Shown here one piece after another: positions 45,304 to 53,988 of a stretch of DNA of 64,000 nt. The notes beneath the pieces are model-generated. The model was given only the letters and a program-made list of their open reading frames with translations. It searched no databases and was not told where the DNA came from. Within the stretch, counting starts at the first letter, position 1, and the number at the start of each line of letters is the position of its first letter. The position numbers and the translations under genes were made by a program. The DNA comes from Methylobacterium sp. Leaf108 (GTDB lineage Bacteria; Pseudomonadota; Alphaproteobacteria; Rhizobiales; Beijerinckiaceae), in NCBI RefSeq assembly GCF_001423265.1, contig NZ_LMND01000033.1:116431-180430 (forward strand), read 5' to 3'.

Positions 45304-45348
45304 GCAGGTTTCGCAAAAGTGGTCACCGGTTTTGCGTCGAAAACCTGC
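45304..45348. repeat. 45-base palindromic intergenic element
   Basis: The outer arms GCAGGTTT (45304-45311) and AAACCTGC (45341-45348) enclose CGCAAAA (45312-45318) and TTTTGCG (45330-45336), with GGT/ACC inside. The core CGCAAAAGTGG.CACCGGTTTTGCG is a dispersed element I recognise from many Rhizobiales genomes. It sits between convergent genes, so it could act as a bidirectional terminator. Confidence 0.7.
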
Positions 45349-45410
45349 GACAGACCAAAGACCTCGGCAGGGTGAAGCGTTGGCCTGCCAACGCGAACCT
45401 TCTGAGCTGC

Positions 45411-46913
45411 TCAGATCGTCTGGTTGTAGGCGCCCACCTGCGGGTTCTCGCGCAGCACCGCGTCCACCGCCTGGAACATGGCGTGCAGGCGCTCCTTCGA
45501 GGCGGGGCTCTCGATCACCACCACCAGTTCCGGCTTGTTCGAGGAGGCCCGCACCAGGCCCCAGGTTCCGTCCTCGGTGGTGATGCGCACCCCGTTGACG
45601 GTGACGAGCTCGGTGATCCGCGAGCCGGCGATCGGCTCGCCGGCGTCCTTCATCGCGCGGAAACGCTCGGTGACGCGTTCGACGACGCCGTACTTGGCCT
45701 CGTCGTCGCAATGGGGCGACATCGTCGGCGACCCCCAGGTCTTGGGCAGCGCCCGGTAGAGGTCGGCCATCGAGCGGTCGGGATTGCGGTCGAGCATCTC
45801 GATCACCGCGATGGCGGTGAGGAGACCGTCGTCGTAGCCCCGCCCGATCGGCTCGTTGAAGAAGAAGTGGCCGGATTTCTCGAAACCCGCCAGGGCACCG
45901 AGTTCGTTGACCCGGCGCTTGATGTAGGAATGGCCGGTCTTCCAGTAATCCGTCTTGACGGCCAGCGCCTGGAGCTCGGGGTCGGTGAGGTAGAGGCCGG
46001 TCGATTTCACGTCGACCACGAAGGTGGCGCCGGGGTGGAGCTTGCCGAGGTCGCGCGCCAGCATCACCCCGATCTTGTCGGCGAAGATCTCCTCGCCCTC
46101 GTCGTCGACCACGCCGCAGCGATCGCCGTCCCCGTCGAAGCCGAGGCCGACGTCGGCACCGGTCTCCTTCACCTTGGCGGCGATGGCATGGAGCATCTCC
46201 ATGTCTTCCGGGTTCGGGTTGTAGCGCGGGAAGGTATAGTCGGGCTCGACGTCGAGGGGGATCACCTCGACGCCCAAGGCCTCCAGCAGTTTCGGAGCGA
46301 AGGCCCCCGCCGTGCCGTTGCCGCAGGCCGCCACTACCTTGAGCTTGCGCGAGATCGGCTTGGCGCGCGCCTGGAGGTCGGCGAGATAGCTGCGCGCGAA
46401 GCCCTCCACGAACTCGTAGGCGCCCCCGTCGCGGTACCGATAGGTGCCGCCCAGCACGATCTCCTTCAGGCGCCCCATCTCCTCCGGGCCGAAGGTCATC
46501 GGGCGGTTGGCGCCCATCTTCACGCCGGTCCAGCCGTTGTCGTTGTGCGAGGCCGTCACCATCGCGACACAGGGGCAATCGAGGGCGAACTGCCCGAAGT
46601 ACGCCATCGGCGACAGGGCGAGGCCGATGTCCTTCACGCGCAGGCCCGCGGCCTGCATGCCGGCGATGAGGGCGAGCTTGATCGAGGAGGAATAGGCCCG
46701 GAAATCGTGGCCGGTGACGATGTCGGGCCGCACGCCCAACTCGTGGACCAGCGTCCCGATCCCGAGACCGAGGGCCTGGACCCCCATCAGGTTGATCTCT
46801 TCGGGGAACAGCCACCGCGCGTCGTACTCGCGAAAGCCGGTCGGCTTCACCAGGGGCAGCTGCTCGAAGGCGAAGGTGTTGGGCGTCAGCGCAGCGGACG
46901 GTTTGGGAAACAT
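45411..46913 (-). CDS. phosphomannomutase/phosphoglucomutase
   Basis: This 500-residue alpha-D-phosphohexomutase has the phosphoserine loop VTASHNDNGWTGVK, the Mg-binding GFDGDGDRCGVVDD, a sugar-binding FEKSGHFFFNEP segment and a C-terminal phosphate-binding RASSNKPELVVVIES. It interconverts hexose 6- and 1-phosphates for nucleotide-sugar synthesis in the cytoplasm. AlgC/ManB-like use of mannose or glucose phosphate cannot be separated by sequence alone. It would feed Ugd and the surface polysaccharide genes nearby. Confidence 0.92.
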   Translation of the reverse strand: MFPKPSAALTPNTFAFEQLPLVKPTGFREYDARWLFPEEINLMGVQALGLGIGTLVHELGVRPDIVTGHDFRAYSSSIKLALIAGMQAAGLRVKDIGLALSPMAYFGQFALDCPCVAMVTASHNDNGWTGVKMGANRPMTFGPEEMGRLKEIVLGGTYRYRDGGAYEFVEGFARSYLADLQARAKPISRKLKVVAACGNGTAGAFAPKLLEALGVEVIPLDVEPDYTFPRYNPNPEDMEMLHAIAAKVKETGADVGLGFDGDGDRCGVVDDEGEEIFADKIGVMLARDLGKLHPGATFVVDVKSTGLYLTDPELQALAVKTDYWKTGHSYIKRRVNELGALAGFEKSGHFFFNEPIGRGYDDGLLTAIAVIEMLDRNPDRSMADLYRALPKTWGSPTMSPHCDDEAKYGVVERVTERFRAMKDAGEPIAGSRITELVTVNGVRITTEDGTWGLVRASSNKPELVVVIESPASKERLHAMFQAVDAVLRENPQVGAYNQTI

Positions 46914-47090
46914 CGCAATGGCCCTCTGGCTCGTCTCTGTCGTCGATCGCCACTCACGGACGGGGCCCTACAGGAACCGTCCCGTGAGGGAAAGGACGGT
47001 CGGACCCCGCGGTAGCGCCGGGGCGCCCCGGTGCCGTCCGGGGCCGCGCCTCGCGACCCGCGGGGGGATCGGCCGGCCGCGTCGAACCAC

Positions 47091-47882
47091 CTATCTCTTG
47101 CGAACCACGAATCGCTCGAGCATGAGGCCGAGCGTCAGCGACACGCACACCCAAAGAACCAAATAGGTGTAATCCACACTGAAGCCGATGCTCGGCTCAT
47201 ACGCCAATCGCATCCACTCGATGATCTGTACGAGCGGATTGTATTTCATGATCGAGTATATTTTTTCCGGCAAAAGACTGGGAAGGAAAAAGACTCCGCT
47301 GGTCGTATACATGATGATGCTGAACAGGACGTAGCCCATCGCCCAGGCGGGGAAGAACGACACGATGCCGACGTTGATCGTACCGATGCCGATGCCGAGC
47401 ATGATCGCCATGGTGTAGGCCTGGACGGCGACGAACGGATCGGCCGGCCGCGGATCGTATCCGAGCGCGATCAGGATCGCGAAAACAATGAGAAGGCCCA
47501 AGAATCCCGTCACGATCTCGACGACGATACGGGCGAACAGGACATCGATCAGCTTGACCTGGGGATAATAGGTCAACGGCTTGTTCATCATGACCGACTT
47601 CATGACCTCGCGCGAGATGTACTGGAACATCAGGCAGGGTACCGCACCGGACGCGATGAACATCGTGACCGGGAGGCTCATCGGCGAGGGCATGTGACGG
47701 AACGTATAGATCGCCACCAGCATGAAGATGTGGACCACCGGCCACAGCACCACGATGAAATAGCCGAAATGCGAGCCGCCGAACCGGGTGCGCATGTCGC
47801 GCAGCATCAGGGCGCGCATGACGTGGAGGTAGACCTCGCGGTTGCTGCGCCGGGCGCCGCCGATCGTGCTGTCGGGAACCAT
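47091..47882 (-). CDS. ABC-2 type polysaccharide-export permease
   Basis: The 263-residue product starts at the ATG at 47882. It belongs to the KpsM/Wzm permease family, with an amphipathic N-terminus MRALMLRDMRTRFGGSHFGYF, six hydrophobic segments and the late NPLVQIIEWMRLAYEP motif. It would export a lipid-linked or capsular polysaccharide with an ATPase. No KpsT/Wzt ATPase gene lies beside it in this window, so the partner must be elsewhere. The local GC content falls relative to neighbours, suggesting a different history. Confidence 0.85.
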   Translation of the reverse strand: MVPDSTIGGARRSNREVYLHVMRALMLRDMRTRFGGSHFGYFIVVLWPVVHIFMLVAIYTFRHMPSPMSLPVTMFIASGAVPCLMFQYISREVMKSVMMNKPLTYYPQVKLIDVLFARIVVEIVTGFLGLLIVFAILIALGYDPRPADPFVAVQAYTMAIMLGIGIGTINVGIVSFFPAWAMGYVLFSIIMYTTSGVFFLPSLLPEKIYSIMKYNPLVQIIEWMRLAYEPSIGFSVDYTYLVLWVCVSLTLGLMLERFVVRKR

Positions 47883-48053
47883 GGGGCCTTTTTGTCCGGG
47901 GGGCGGCTCGTACCCGTTGCGGTGGCTCACGAAGGCGACCGAAATGTGATGCCCGCCCGGCGGGCGACCCCGGTCCAGGCGCTGCGGCATTGAATTCGCC
48001 CGGCCACGTTGGCATATCGCGCCCGACCCTGAGGGTGGTGAGGAGACCGAGTT

Positions 48054-49883
48054 TTGGATGAGAGCGTGGAGCGGCACGAATTCGGTGCCGAAGTCGGGCG
48101 GTTGTTGGATCTCGTCGTCCACGCCCTGTATTCCGATCGCGAGATCTTCCTGCGCGAACTGGTGGCCAATGCCGCCGATGCCATGGATCGCCGCCGCTTC
48201 GAGGCCCTGACCGATTCGGCGTCCGCGCTTCCGGCCGATGCCAAGATCAGGATCGTCCCCGACAAGGACGGGCGGACCCTGACGATCTCGGACGCGGGTC
48301 TCGGCATGTCGAAGCTGGATCTGACGCAGAATCTCGGCACCATCGCCCGCTCGGGAACCCGCGCCTTCAGCCAGTCCCTGGCGCAGGCCCCGGCCGAGGA
48401 CAAGCCCAGCCTGATCGGCCAGTTCGGCGTCGGCTTCTACTCGGCGTTCATGGTCGCCGATCGGGTGAGCGTGACCTCCCGGCGCGTGGGCGCCGACGAG
48501 GCCTGGACCTGGGCGTCCGAGGGCCAGGGCAGCTTCACCCTCGAGGCCTCCACCCGCTCCGAGCCGGGCACCGACATCGTGCTGCATCTCAAGGCCGATG
48601 CCGACGAATACCTCGAAAGCTACCGGCTCGACCACGTCGTGCGCAAATGGGCCGACCACATCACCGTGCCGATCGCCATCGTCAGCGAGGGCAAGGAGGA
48701 GGCGGCCAACCAGGGCACGGCCCTGTGGCGCAAACCGAAATCGGAGGTCAGCGAAGAGCAGTACGCCGAGTTCTATCGGCACGTCGGCTTCAACTTCGAT
48801 GCGCCTTGGGCGACGCTGCACTGGCGGGCCGAAGGCGCGATGGAGTTCGCCGCCCTGCTCTTCGTGCCCGGCATGAAGCCGTTCCAGGCGGTGGAGGGCG
48901 AGCGCGCCAGCAAGGTGCGCCTGCATGTGCGCCGGATGTTCATCACCGACGAAGCCGAACTGCTCCCGAGCTGGCTGCGCTTCGTGCAGGGTGTCGTCGA
49001 CACGGAGGACCTGCCCCTCAACGTTTCCCGCGAGATGCTTCAGGCGACCCCGGTGCTCGCCAAGATCCGCCGGGCCGTCACCGGCAAGGTCCTGTCCGAG
49101 CTGACGAGCCGGTCCAAGGATGCCGAGGGCTATGCCGGCTTCTGGGAGAACTTCGGCCCGGTCCTCAAGGAGGGCATCTACGAGGACCAGGAACGCCGGG
49201 ACGAGATCGCGCCGCTGCTGCGGTTTCGCTCCTCGGCGATGGAGGGTTGGACCTCCCTGACCGACTACGTCGCACGCATGAAGGACGGGCAGGAGGCGAT
49301 CTACTATCTGGTCGCCGACGACGCCGATGCCCTGGCGAACTCGCCTCAGCTCGAGGGGTTTCGCGCCCGCGGGGTCGAGGTGCTGCTGCTGTCGGACCAC
49401 GTCGATGCGTTCTGGCCGGAATCCCTCGGTCGCTTCGCGGACAAGCCGCTGCAATCCGTCACGAAGGGGACGATCGACCTCGCGGCCTTTGCCGGTGCAG
49501 AGGCGCAGGAGAGCGTCGGTTCGGTCGAGGGACTGGTGGCGGCCCTCAAGCAAAGCCTGGGCGCTGATGTGTCGGACGTGCGCGCCACGGACCGGCTCGT
49601 CGAAAGCGCGGTCGTGCTCTCGGCGTCGGGGACGGGGCCGGACCTGCAGATGCAGCGGTTGCTGCGCCGGGCCGGTCGCGGTGCCGGCGGGCTGCCGGTG
49701 CTCGAGATCAACCCGCGCCACCCCCTGATCCGGACGCTCGCCGAACGGATCGCGGGCGGCGGCGAGGTGGGAGAGGCCGCCGGCACGCTCCTCGATCTCG
49801 CCCGGATCCAGGACGGCGACACCCCGCGCGATCCGGTGGCCTTCGCCCGACGGGTCGCGGCTGCCCTCGCCGCCGACCGGTGA
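48054..49883 (+). CDS. htpG: chaperone HtpG (Hsp90)
   Basis: Starting from a TTG at 48054 (or a GTG at 48066) the product has about 609 residues. The GHKL ATPase motifs are present: LVANAADAMDRRRF, ISDAGLGMSKLDL, GTIARSGTRAF and GQFGVGFYSAFMVAD. The middle-domain catalytic Arg is in NVSREMLQ. The C-terminal dimerisation region is present. It is an ATP-dependent protein-folding chaperone in the cytoplasm. The absence of an ATG start is notable but not rare. Confidence 0.95.
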   Translation: MDESVERHEFGAEVGRLLDLVVHALYSDREIFLRELVANAADAMDRRRFEALTDSASALPADAKIRIVPDKDGRTLTISDAGLGMSKLDLTQNLGTIARSGTRAFSQSLAQAPAEDKPSLIGQFGVGFYSAFMVADRVSVTSRRVGADEAWTWASEGQGSFTLEASTRSEPGTDIVLHLKADADEYLESYRLDHVVRKWADHITVPIAIVSEGKEEAANQGTALWRKPKSEVSEEQYAEFYRHVGFNFDAPWATLHWRAEGAMEFAALLFVPGMKPFQAVEGERASKVRLHVRRMFITDEAELLPSWLRFVQGVVDTEDLPLNVSREMLQATPVLAKIRRAVTGKVLSELTSRSKDAEGYAGFWENFGPVLKEGIYEDQERRDEIAPLLRFRSSAMEGWTSLTDYVARMKDGQEAIYYLVADDADALANSPQLEGFRARGVEVLLLSDHVDAFWPESLGRFADKPLQSVTKGTIDLAAFAGAEAQESVGSVEGLVAALKQSLGADVSDVRATDRLVESAVVLSASGTGPDLQMQRLLRRAGRGAGGLPVLEINPRHPLIRTLAERIAGGGEVGEAAGTLLDLARIQDGDTPRDPVAFARRVAAALAADR

Positions 49884-49944
49884 ACTGCCGGGCGCGGCGC
49901 CTCGCGGTTCGGCCCGGCCGCCGACGGGCGTCGGTGGCTGGCCG

Positions 49945-51000
49945 ATGAAGGTGCTGGTGCCGACCGTCTACGACACCCGGGGCGGATCGACCCGGGTGTT
50001 GCTGGCGAGCGCGGCGGCGTTGCGCGCCGAGCATCGGGTGGTGGTCCGGGCGCCCCTCGCCGAAGCGGACGATCCGGCCCCTGCCCTGTTCCCGAGCCGG
50101 CCCCTCGTCGGCCTGTGGCGCAAGCTCGCCGTGCTGCCGCGGCTCGGCCGTCTCGTCCTGCGCGAGGCCGTGGCCCTGCGGCGTCTCCGGCCGGACCTCG
50201 TTCACGTCCACGACGAACCCTCCCTCTACGTCTACGGCCTCGCCGCCCGGCTGGTGCGCCCGCGTCCCCGGATCCTCTGGCATCTCCACCTCGACCCCTC
50301 GCGCGGGAGGCTAGCGCGCCTTCGGGGGCGTCTCGCAGACGTCTGCATCACCATCTCCTCCCACATCTCCGCGCCGACGGGACTGCCGGCGAGCCTGATC
50401 CGCAACCCCCTCACGCTCCCCGACGCGATACCGGAGGCGGCGCACGATCCCTTGTCCTCCATGGCCGTGGTCGGAGCGATCTACCCGCAGAAGGGGCAGG
50501 ATCTCGCGATCCACGCTCTGGCGGCCCTGAGGCGGCACCCGGCGGGCGGGGGCGCCCGTCTGACCCTGATCGGGCCGGAACTCGATGCCGCCTATGCGGC
50601 GCGCCTCCGGGCGACGATCCATGCGCTCGGATTGACTGCCGCTGTGGATTTCGCCGGCCCCCGCGCGCCCGCCCGCGCCTTCGAGGGTGTCGGGCTCGCC
50701 CTGTTCCCTTCCCGGTCCGAGATCCAGCCCCTGGCGCTGGCCGAAGCCCTCGCCCGCGGACTCCCGGTCGTGGCGTCCGACATCCCGGCCCACCGCGTCA
50801 TGATTGCGGAAACCGGCGGAGACCCCCGCGGCCTCTGCCGGGAGGATGCCGAGGCGATGGCCTCGGCGCTTCTGGATGCGGCTTCGGCGGCACCGCCCGC
50901 CGGGCTCGCTCAGCGCGTCCGGGACCTCTATTCCCCCCACACCTTCGCGACGGACCTCCTCGCCCTCTACCGCACGATCGCCCCTCGGGCCCGGCCGTGA
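49945..51000 (+). CDS. glycosyltransferase family 4 protein
   Basis: This 351-residue GT-B fold protein opens MKVLVPTVYDTRGGSTRVLLA. It has DLVHVHDEPSLYVYGL in the first Rossmann domain, VVGAIYPQKGQDLAIHAL at the interdomain region, and the donor-site ALFPSRSEIQPLALAEALARGLPVVASDIPAHR. The two E/S motifs are retained. It probably transfers a sugar to a surface glycan, but donor and acceptor are unknown. It is the last chromosomal gene before the tRNA and mobile element. Confidence 0.88.
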   Translation: MKVLVPTVYDTRGGSTRVLLASAAALRAEHRVVVRAPLAEADDPAPALFPSRPLVGLWRKLAVLPRLGRLVLREAVALRRLRPDLVHVHDEPSLYVYGLAARLVRPRPRILWHLHLDPSRGRLARLRGRLADVCITISSHISAPTGLPASLIRNPLTLPDAIPEAAHDPLSSMAVVGAIYPQKGQDLAIHALAALRRHPAGGGARLTLIGPELDAAYAARLRATIHALGLTAAVDFAGPRAPARAFEGVGLALFPSRSEIQPLALAEALARGLPVVASDIPAHRVMIAETGGDPRGLCREDAEAMASALLDAASAAPPAGLAQRVRDLYSPHTFATDLLALYRTIAPRARP

Positions 51001-51100
51001 CGGCTCTCCGGGCCGGCGTCACGCGCGACCCGTCTTTTTGCGACTTGTGAGGCAAAGACCCTTCGTGCTAGGCACCGCCGGTCTCAGAGAGACACCTCGC

Positions 51101-51190
51101 GGAGAGGTGGCGGAGTGGTCGATCGCACCGCACTCGAAATGCGGCATGCCTGCAAGGGCATCGGGGGTTCGAATCCCCCCCTCTCCGCCA
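51101..51190 (+). tRNA. tRNA-Ser(CGA)
   Basis: Acceptor arms GGAGAGG (51101-51107) and CCTCTCC (51180-51186) pair, followed by G73 and an encoded CCA. The anticodon stem CCGCA/TGCGG encloses CTCGAAA, giving anticodon CGA (51135-51137) for UCG. There is a long variable arm (CATGCCTGCAAGGGCATC) as in class II tRNAs, and the T-loop GGGGGTTCGAATCCCCC. Its 3' end is the likely attachment site of the integrase encoded next. Confidence 0.96.
51161..51190 (+). other. probable attL within the tRNA-Ser 3' end
   Basis: Tyrosine integrases of the P4-like class usually recombine at the T-arm and 3' end of a tRNA. The integrase gene begins about 140 bases downstream, reading away from the tRNA. I looked for a second copy of this sequence downstream and found none up to 64000, so the attR lies outside or has been lost. 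Confidence 0.5.
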
Positions 51191-51329
51191 GATAGCTGTT
51201 CGCGGTCATTCGCGGCAGTCCACTAACCCCCTCAAACTACAGCATTTTCGTCCTAGCGCCATTCGCGCTGGGTCGCTGGCGTTCGCTCAAATCCGCGACT
51301 ACCATGTGGGTAGTAGCGTGGGTGAGCCA

Positions 51330-52526
51330 ATGCTGGGAAAGCTGACAGCCCTGGGCGTGGGGAAACTGAAAACGCCCGGCATGTATGGCGATGGCGGCGG
51401 CTTGTGGCTGTAGGTCACCGGCAAAGGGTCGAAGTCGTGGATCTTTCGGTTCACGCTGCGCGGCAAATCCCGTGAAATGGGCCTCGGCTCTGTCAGCACG
51501 TTCTCCCTTGCCGAGGCGCGTGACAAGGCGCTGTCCTGCCGTAAGCTGTGCGCCGAGGGCATCGATCCGATCGAGGCCAAACGGGCCCAGCTGGACAAGG
51601 CCCGCCTTGAGGCTGCGCGGGCTATAAGCTTCAAGCAATGCGCCGCAGCCTACATCGAGGCGCACAAAGCCGGTTGGCGCAACGCCAAGCACGCGGCGCA
51701 GTGGACAGCCACCCTCACGACCTACGCCTATCCGGCCTTCGGCAACCTGCCTGTCGCAGCGGTCGACACCGGCTTCGTGATGCAGGCGATCGAACCCGTG
51801 TGGGTGACCAAGCCTGAAACCGCCTCGCGGGTCCGCGGTCGCATCGAATCGGTGCTAGACTGGGCGACGACCCACGGATACCGGCGCGGTGAGAACCCGG
51901 CGCGTTGGAAGGGCCATCTCTCCAACCTGCTACCGAAGCGGTCCCGGATCAGGAAGGTCGAGCATCACGCCGCCCTCCCATATCCTCAGATTCCGGCCTT
52001 CATGGTCGATCTCGCTTCCCGCGAGGCAGTCGCCGCGCGGGCCTTAGAGTTCGCGATCTTCACGGCTGCTCGCACTGGCGAGGTGATCGGCGCCCGCTGG
52101 TCCGAGTTCAATCTGGACGCCAGCGAGTGGACCGTACCGGCCGAACGGATGAAGGGCGGTGTCGAGCACCGGGTACCCCTGTCCGCGCCGGCAGTCGCCC
52201 TCCTGCGTCTTCTGGCAGAAGACCGGCGCGGCGAGTTCGTCTTCCCCGGCGGTAGGCACGGCCGGCCCATGTCAAACATGTCGATGCTGATGATGCTGCG
52301 CCGGATGGGTCGTGAGGATCTGACTGTGCACGGCTTTCGTAGCACCTTCCGCGACTGGGCATCGGAAACGACGAACTTCTCGTCTGAGGTGGTCGAGATG
52401 GCGCTGGCGCATGCGATCGAGAGCAAGGTCGAAGCAGCCTATCGGCGGGGAGATCTGTTCGCGAAGCGGCGCGAGCTGATGGACGCCTGGGCCGCCTGGG
52501 ATACAGATCCATGGAGAACAGGTTGA
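51330..52526 (+). pseudogene. int: P4-type tyrosine integrase with an in-frame amber codon
   Basis: Read from the ATG at 51330, the gene encodes 398 residues beginning MLGKLTALGVGKLKTPGMYG, the DUF4102-like arm-binding N-terminus, then GGGLWL. A TAG at 51411-51413 interrupts it, and the same frame continues VTGKGSKSWIFRF. The position is normally Gln or another residue, so CAG-to-TAG is likely. The catalytic domain is intact: R in ARTGEVIGARW, HGFRSTFRDW, the second His in MALAH and Tyr in EAAYRRGD. A downstream ATG at 51477 would give a 349-residue protein lacking the arm-binding domain. It may be inactive or need readthrough. Confidence 0.82.
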
Positions 52527-53224
52527 ACGAACCAGTCTTCACTCCGCCCGGCTTTGTCTGGTCACCTGAGGCTGTCTTTCAAGCAGCTATGACATGGTTC
52601 CGATCAGAGCTCGATGGCTGCAACACAGATGATTTGCCATATCCAGAAATTACAGGCGATGCACTTGCAGACGCTATTCAGTCATCGGGGATACGGCAGC
52701 AAAGATTGCATGCGGCTCAGGAGCAGGCGATGCGGTACGCACACGAGGCCGCAAAACGTCTGCGAGGCGCGCTCTACCAAGGGCAACTTGAAGCGGTTTA
52801 CTCCGACGGAAAGCTGAAAAAGCTGGTCCGTATCGAGCCCGGCTTCTGGCTAACTACAGATGCCGACGGGTGTTTGGAGAGCGGTTGGTATGAGCCTTGG
52901 GGACCTTCTGCGCGTCGAGGCCAAGCCTACATCGAACCGCTTTTCGTGACTGCGCATAAACTCGGAGATTTTTTAAATGTGCCGGCAGAATATCTCAATA
53001 CAAGACAAAGTTCAAACGGCTTGAATGCTGATCCTCTTAAGCGAGGGCGGAAGCCGAATATTAAAGATGCTGTTAAGAACGCTATGCGGGCCTTCATAGT
53101 TCGAGAAGGATGGCCCGCACTAAGAGATATGTCTGAGAAGTCAATGGAGCACAAATTTGATGCCAGCCGGGACACCTGTCGAAAAGCGCGGCTGGAATTG
53201 TCGACAGAAACTCCGACCGAATAG
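52511..53224 (+). CDS. unknown protein of the mobile element, AT-rich
   Basis: This 237-residue protein overlaps the integrase 3' end by 16 bp. It has an N-terminal VWSPEAVFQAAMTWFRSELDGC, a central KKLVRIEPGFWLTTDADGCLESGWYEPWG and a basic, helical C-terminus (RGRKPNIKDAVKNAMRAFIVREGWP). I do not recognise a family. Codon usage and base composition are noticeably poorer in G+C than the flanking genes, so it may have a separate origin. The basic tail hints at nucleic-acid contact, which is speculative. Confidence 0.6.
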   Translation: MENRLNEPVFTPPGFVWSPEAVFQAAMTWFRSELDGCNTDDLPYPEITGDALADAIQSSGIRQQRLHAAQEQAMRYAHEAAKRLRGALYQGQLEAVYSDGKLKKLVRIEPGFWLTTDADGCLESGWYEPWGPSARRGQAYIEPLFVTAHKLGDFLNVPAEYLNTRQSSNGLNADPLKRGRKPNIKDAVKNAMRAFIVREGWPALRDMSEKSMEHKFDASRDTCRKARLELSTETPTE

Positions 53225-53324
53225 CGACCAAACTCCGACAAACGACAATTAGCGACAGCGAACGCTATTCGCCAACATCCATCCGACCCGACCTGAACCA
53301 GGGCGGCAATCGACGGATTTAGCC

Positions 53325-53552
53325 ATGATCTCATACAACGTTAAGGCGCCGCAGTTAGACCTGCGCGCGTCGACGGAGAAGCTTGCCTACACGGTGCCCG
53401 AGGCACTTTACGCGATCGGGCTCGGCCGTACCACACTCTACGTGTTAATCGCCGAGCGAAAGCTTCGGACCATTAAGGTCGGCAGCCGGACATTGATCCC
53501 GGCCGATAGCCTGCGCGGCTACCTCGCTTCCCTCGAGCAGGAGGCCGCGTAG
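53325..53552 (+). CDS. AlpA/excisionase-like helix-turn-helix protein
   Basis: This 75-residue protein has the winged-helix pattern of excisionase family DNA-binding proteins: YTVPEALYAIGLGRTTLYVLIAERKLRTIKVGSRTLIPADSLRGYLASL. In integrative elements such proteins direct excision or activate the integrase. It is preceded by a 100-bp gap that may contain its binding sites and begins the plus-strand early operon. Confidence 0.85.
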   Translation: MISYNVKAPQLDLRASTEKLAYTVPEALYAIGLGRTTLYVLIAERKLRTIKVGSRTLIPADSLRGYLASLEQEAA

Positions 53553-53555
53553 CTG

Positions 53556-53759
53556 ATGCTGAAAACAGTTGAGGGACGCGGCGCTGCCAGGCGCTCACGT
53601 CCCTTGGATGCTGTCTCTCACCAGATCGACAGCTCCGAATATACGCCGCCCAACCTCGCTGTCCACCGTCTCAGCCGCCGGCTGGGAGTGTCAGCAGCCC
53701 TCGCAACGGTGATTGCGGATCTCGCCGCCCTAGGTCCGCGGGAGGCGCGTCATGGATGA
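53556..53759 (+). CDS. small unknown protein
   Basis: This 67-residue protein has YTPPNLAVHRLSRRLGVSAALATVIADLAALG, which could be a short helix-turn-helix. It starts three bases after the AlpA-like gene stops and overlaps the PC4-like gene by eight bases, so it is part of the same operon. No family was recognised. Confidence 0.55.
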   Translation: MLKTVEGRGAARRSRPLDAVSHQIDSSEYTPPNLAVHRLSRRLGVSAALATVIADLAALGPREARHG

Positions 53760-53988
53760 GACCAGGATCGCCGTCATCCCGGAGAACACCCGCGAAGATC
53801 TAATCGTCCGCCTGTGCGAGATGCACGGAAAGCCAATGGTGAACCTCCGGGTTTTCGCCGCCAACGCCAACGGCGATCTCGTCCCGACCAAGAAGGGTAT
53901 CGCCGTCCGGCCCGAGCTCCTCGATGAGGTGATCAAGGCGCTGCAGGCGGCGATGGTCAGCGCGAAGGCGGGAGGGCTCCTCCTGTGA
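53752..53988 (+). CDS. PC4/p15-like transcriptional coactivator domain protein
   Basis: This 78-residue protein has the PC4 core: EDLIVRLCEMHGKPMVNLRVFAANANGDLVPTKKGIAVRPELLDEVIKAL. The (P)TKKGI block before the helix is diagnostic. PC4-type proteins bind single-stranded DNA as dimers and, in phages such as T5, influence replication or transcription. It lies between the AlpA-like and Toprim genes and overlaps the latter by four bases. Confidence 0.75.
   Translation: MDETRIAVIPENTREDLIVRLCEMHGKPMVNLRVFAANANGDLVPTKKGIAVRPELLDEVIKALQAAMVSAKAGGLLL

Noticed and set aside
41888..45316. Minus-strand frame of 1142 codons opposite the TPR gene
   Set aside because: The plus-strand frame has a signal peptide, domain pattern and ribosome context. 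The antisense frame has low-complexity Gly/Arg/Asp composition.
47091..49721. One 876-codon minus-strand gene joining the permease with sequence opposite htpG
   Set aside because: Only the last 263 codons look like a protein. The upstream part is antisense to htpG, so the start was placed at 47882.
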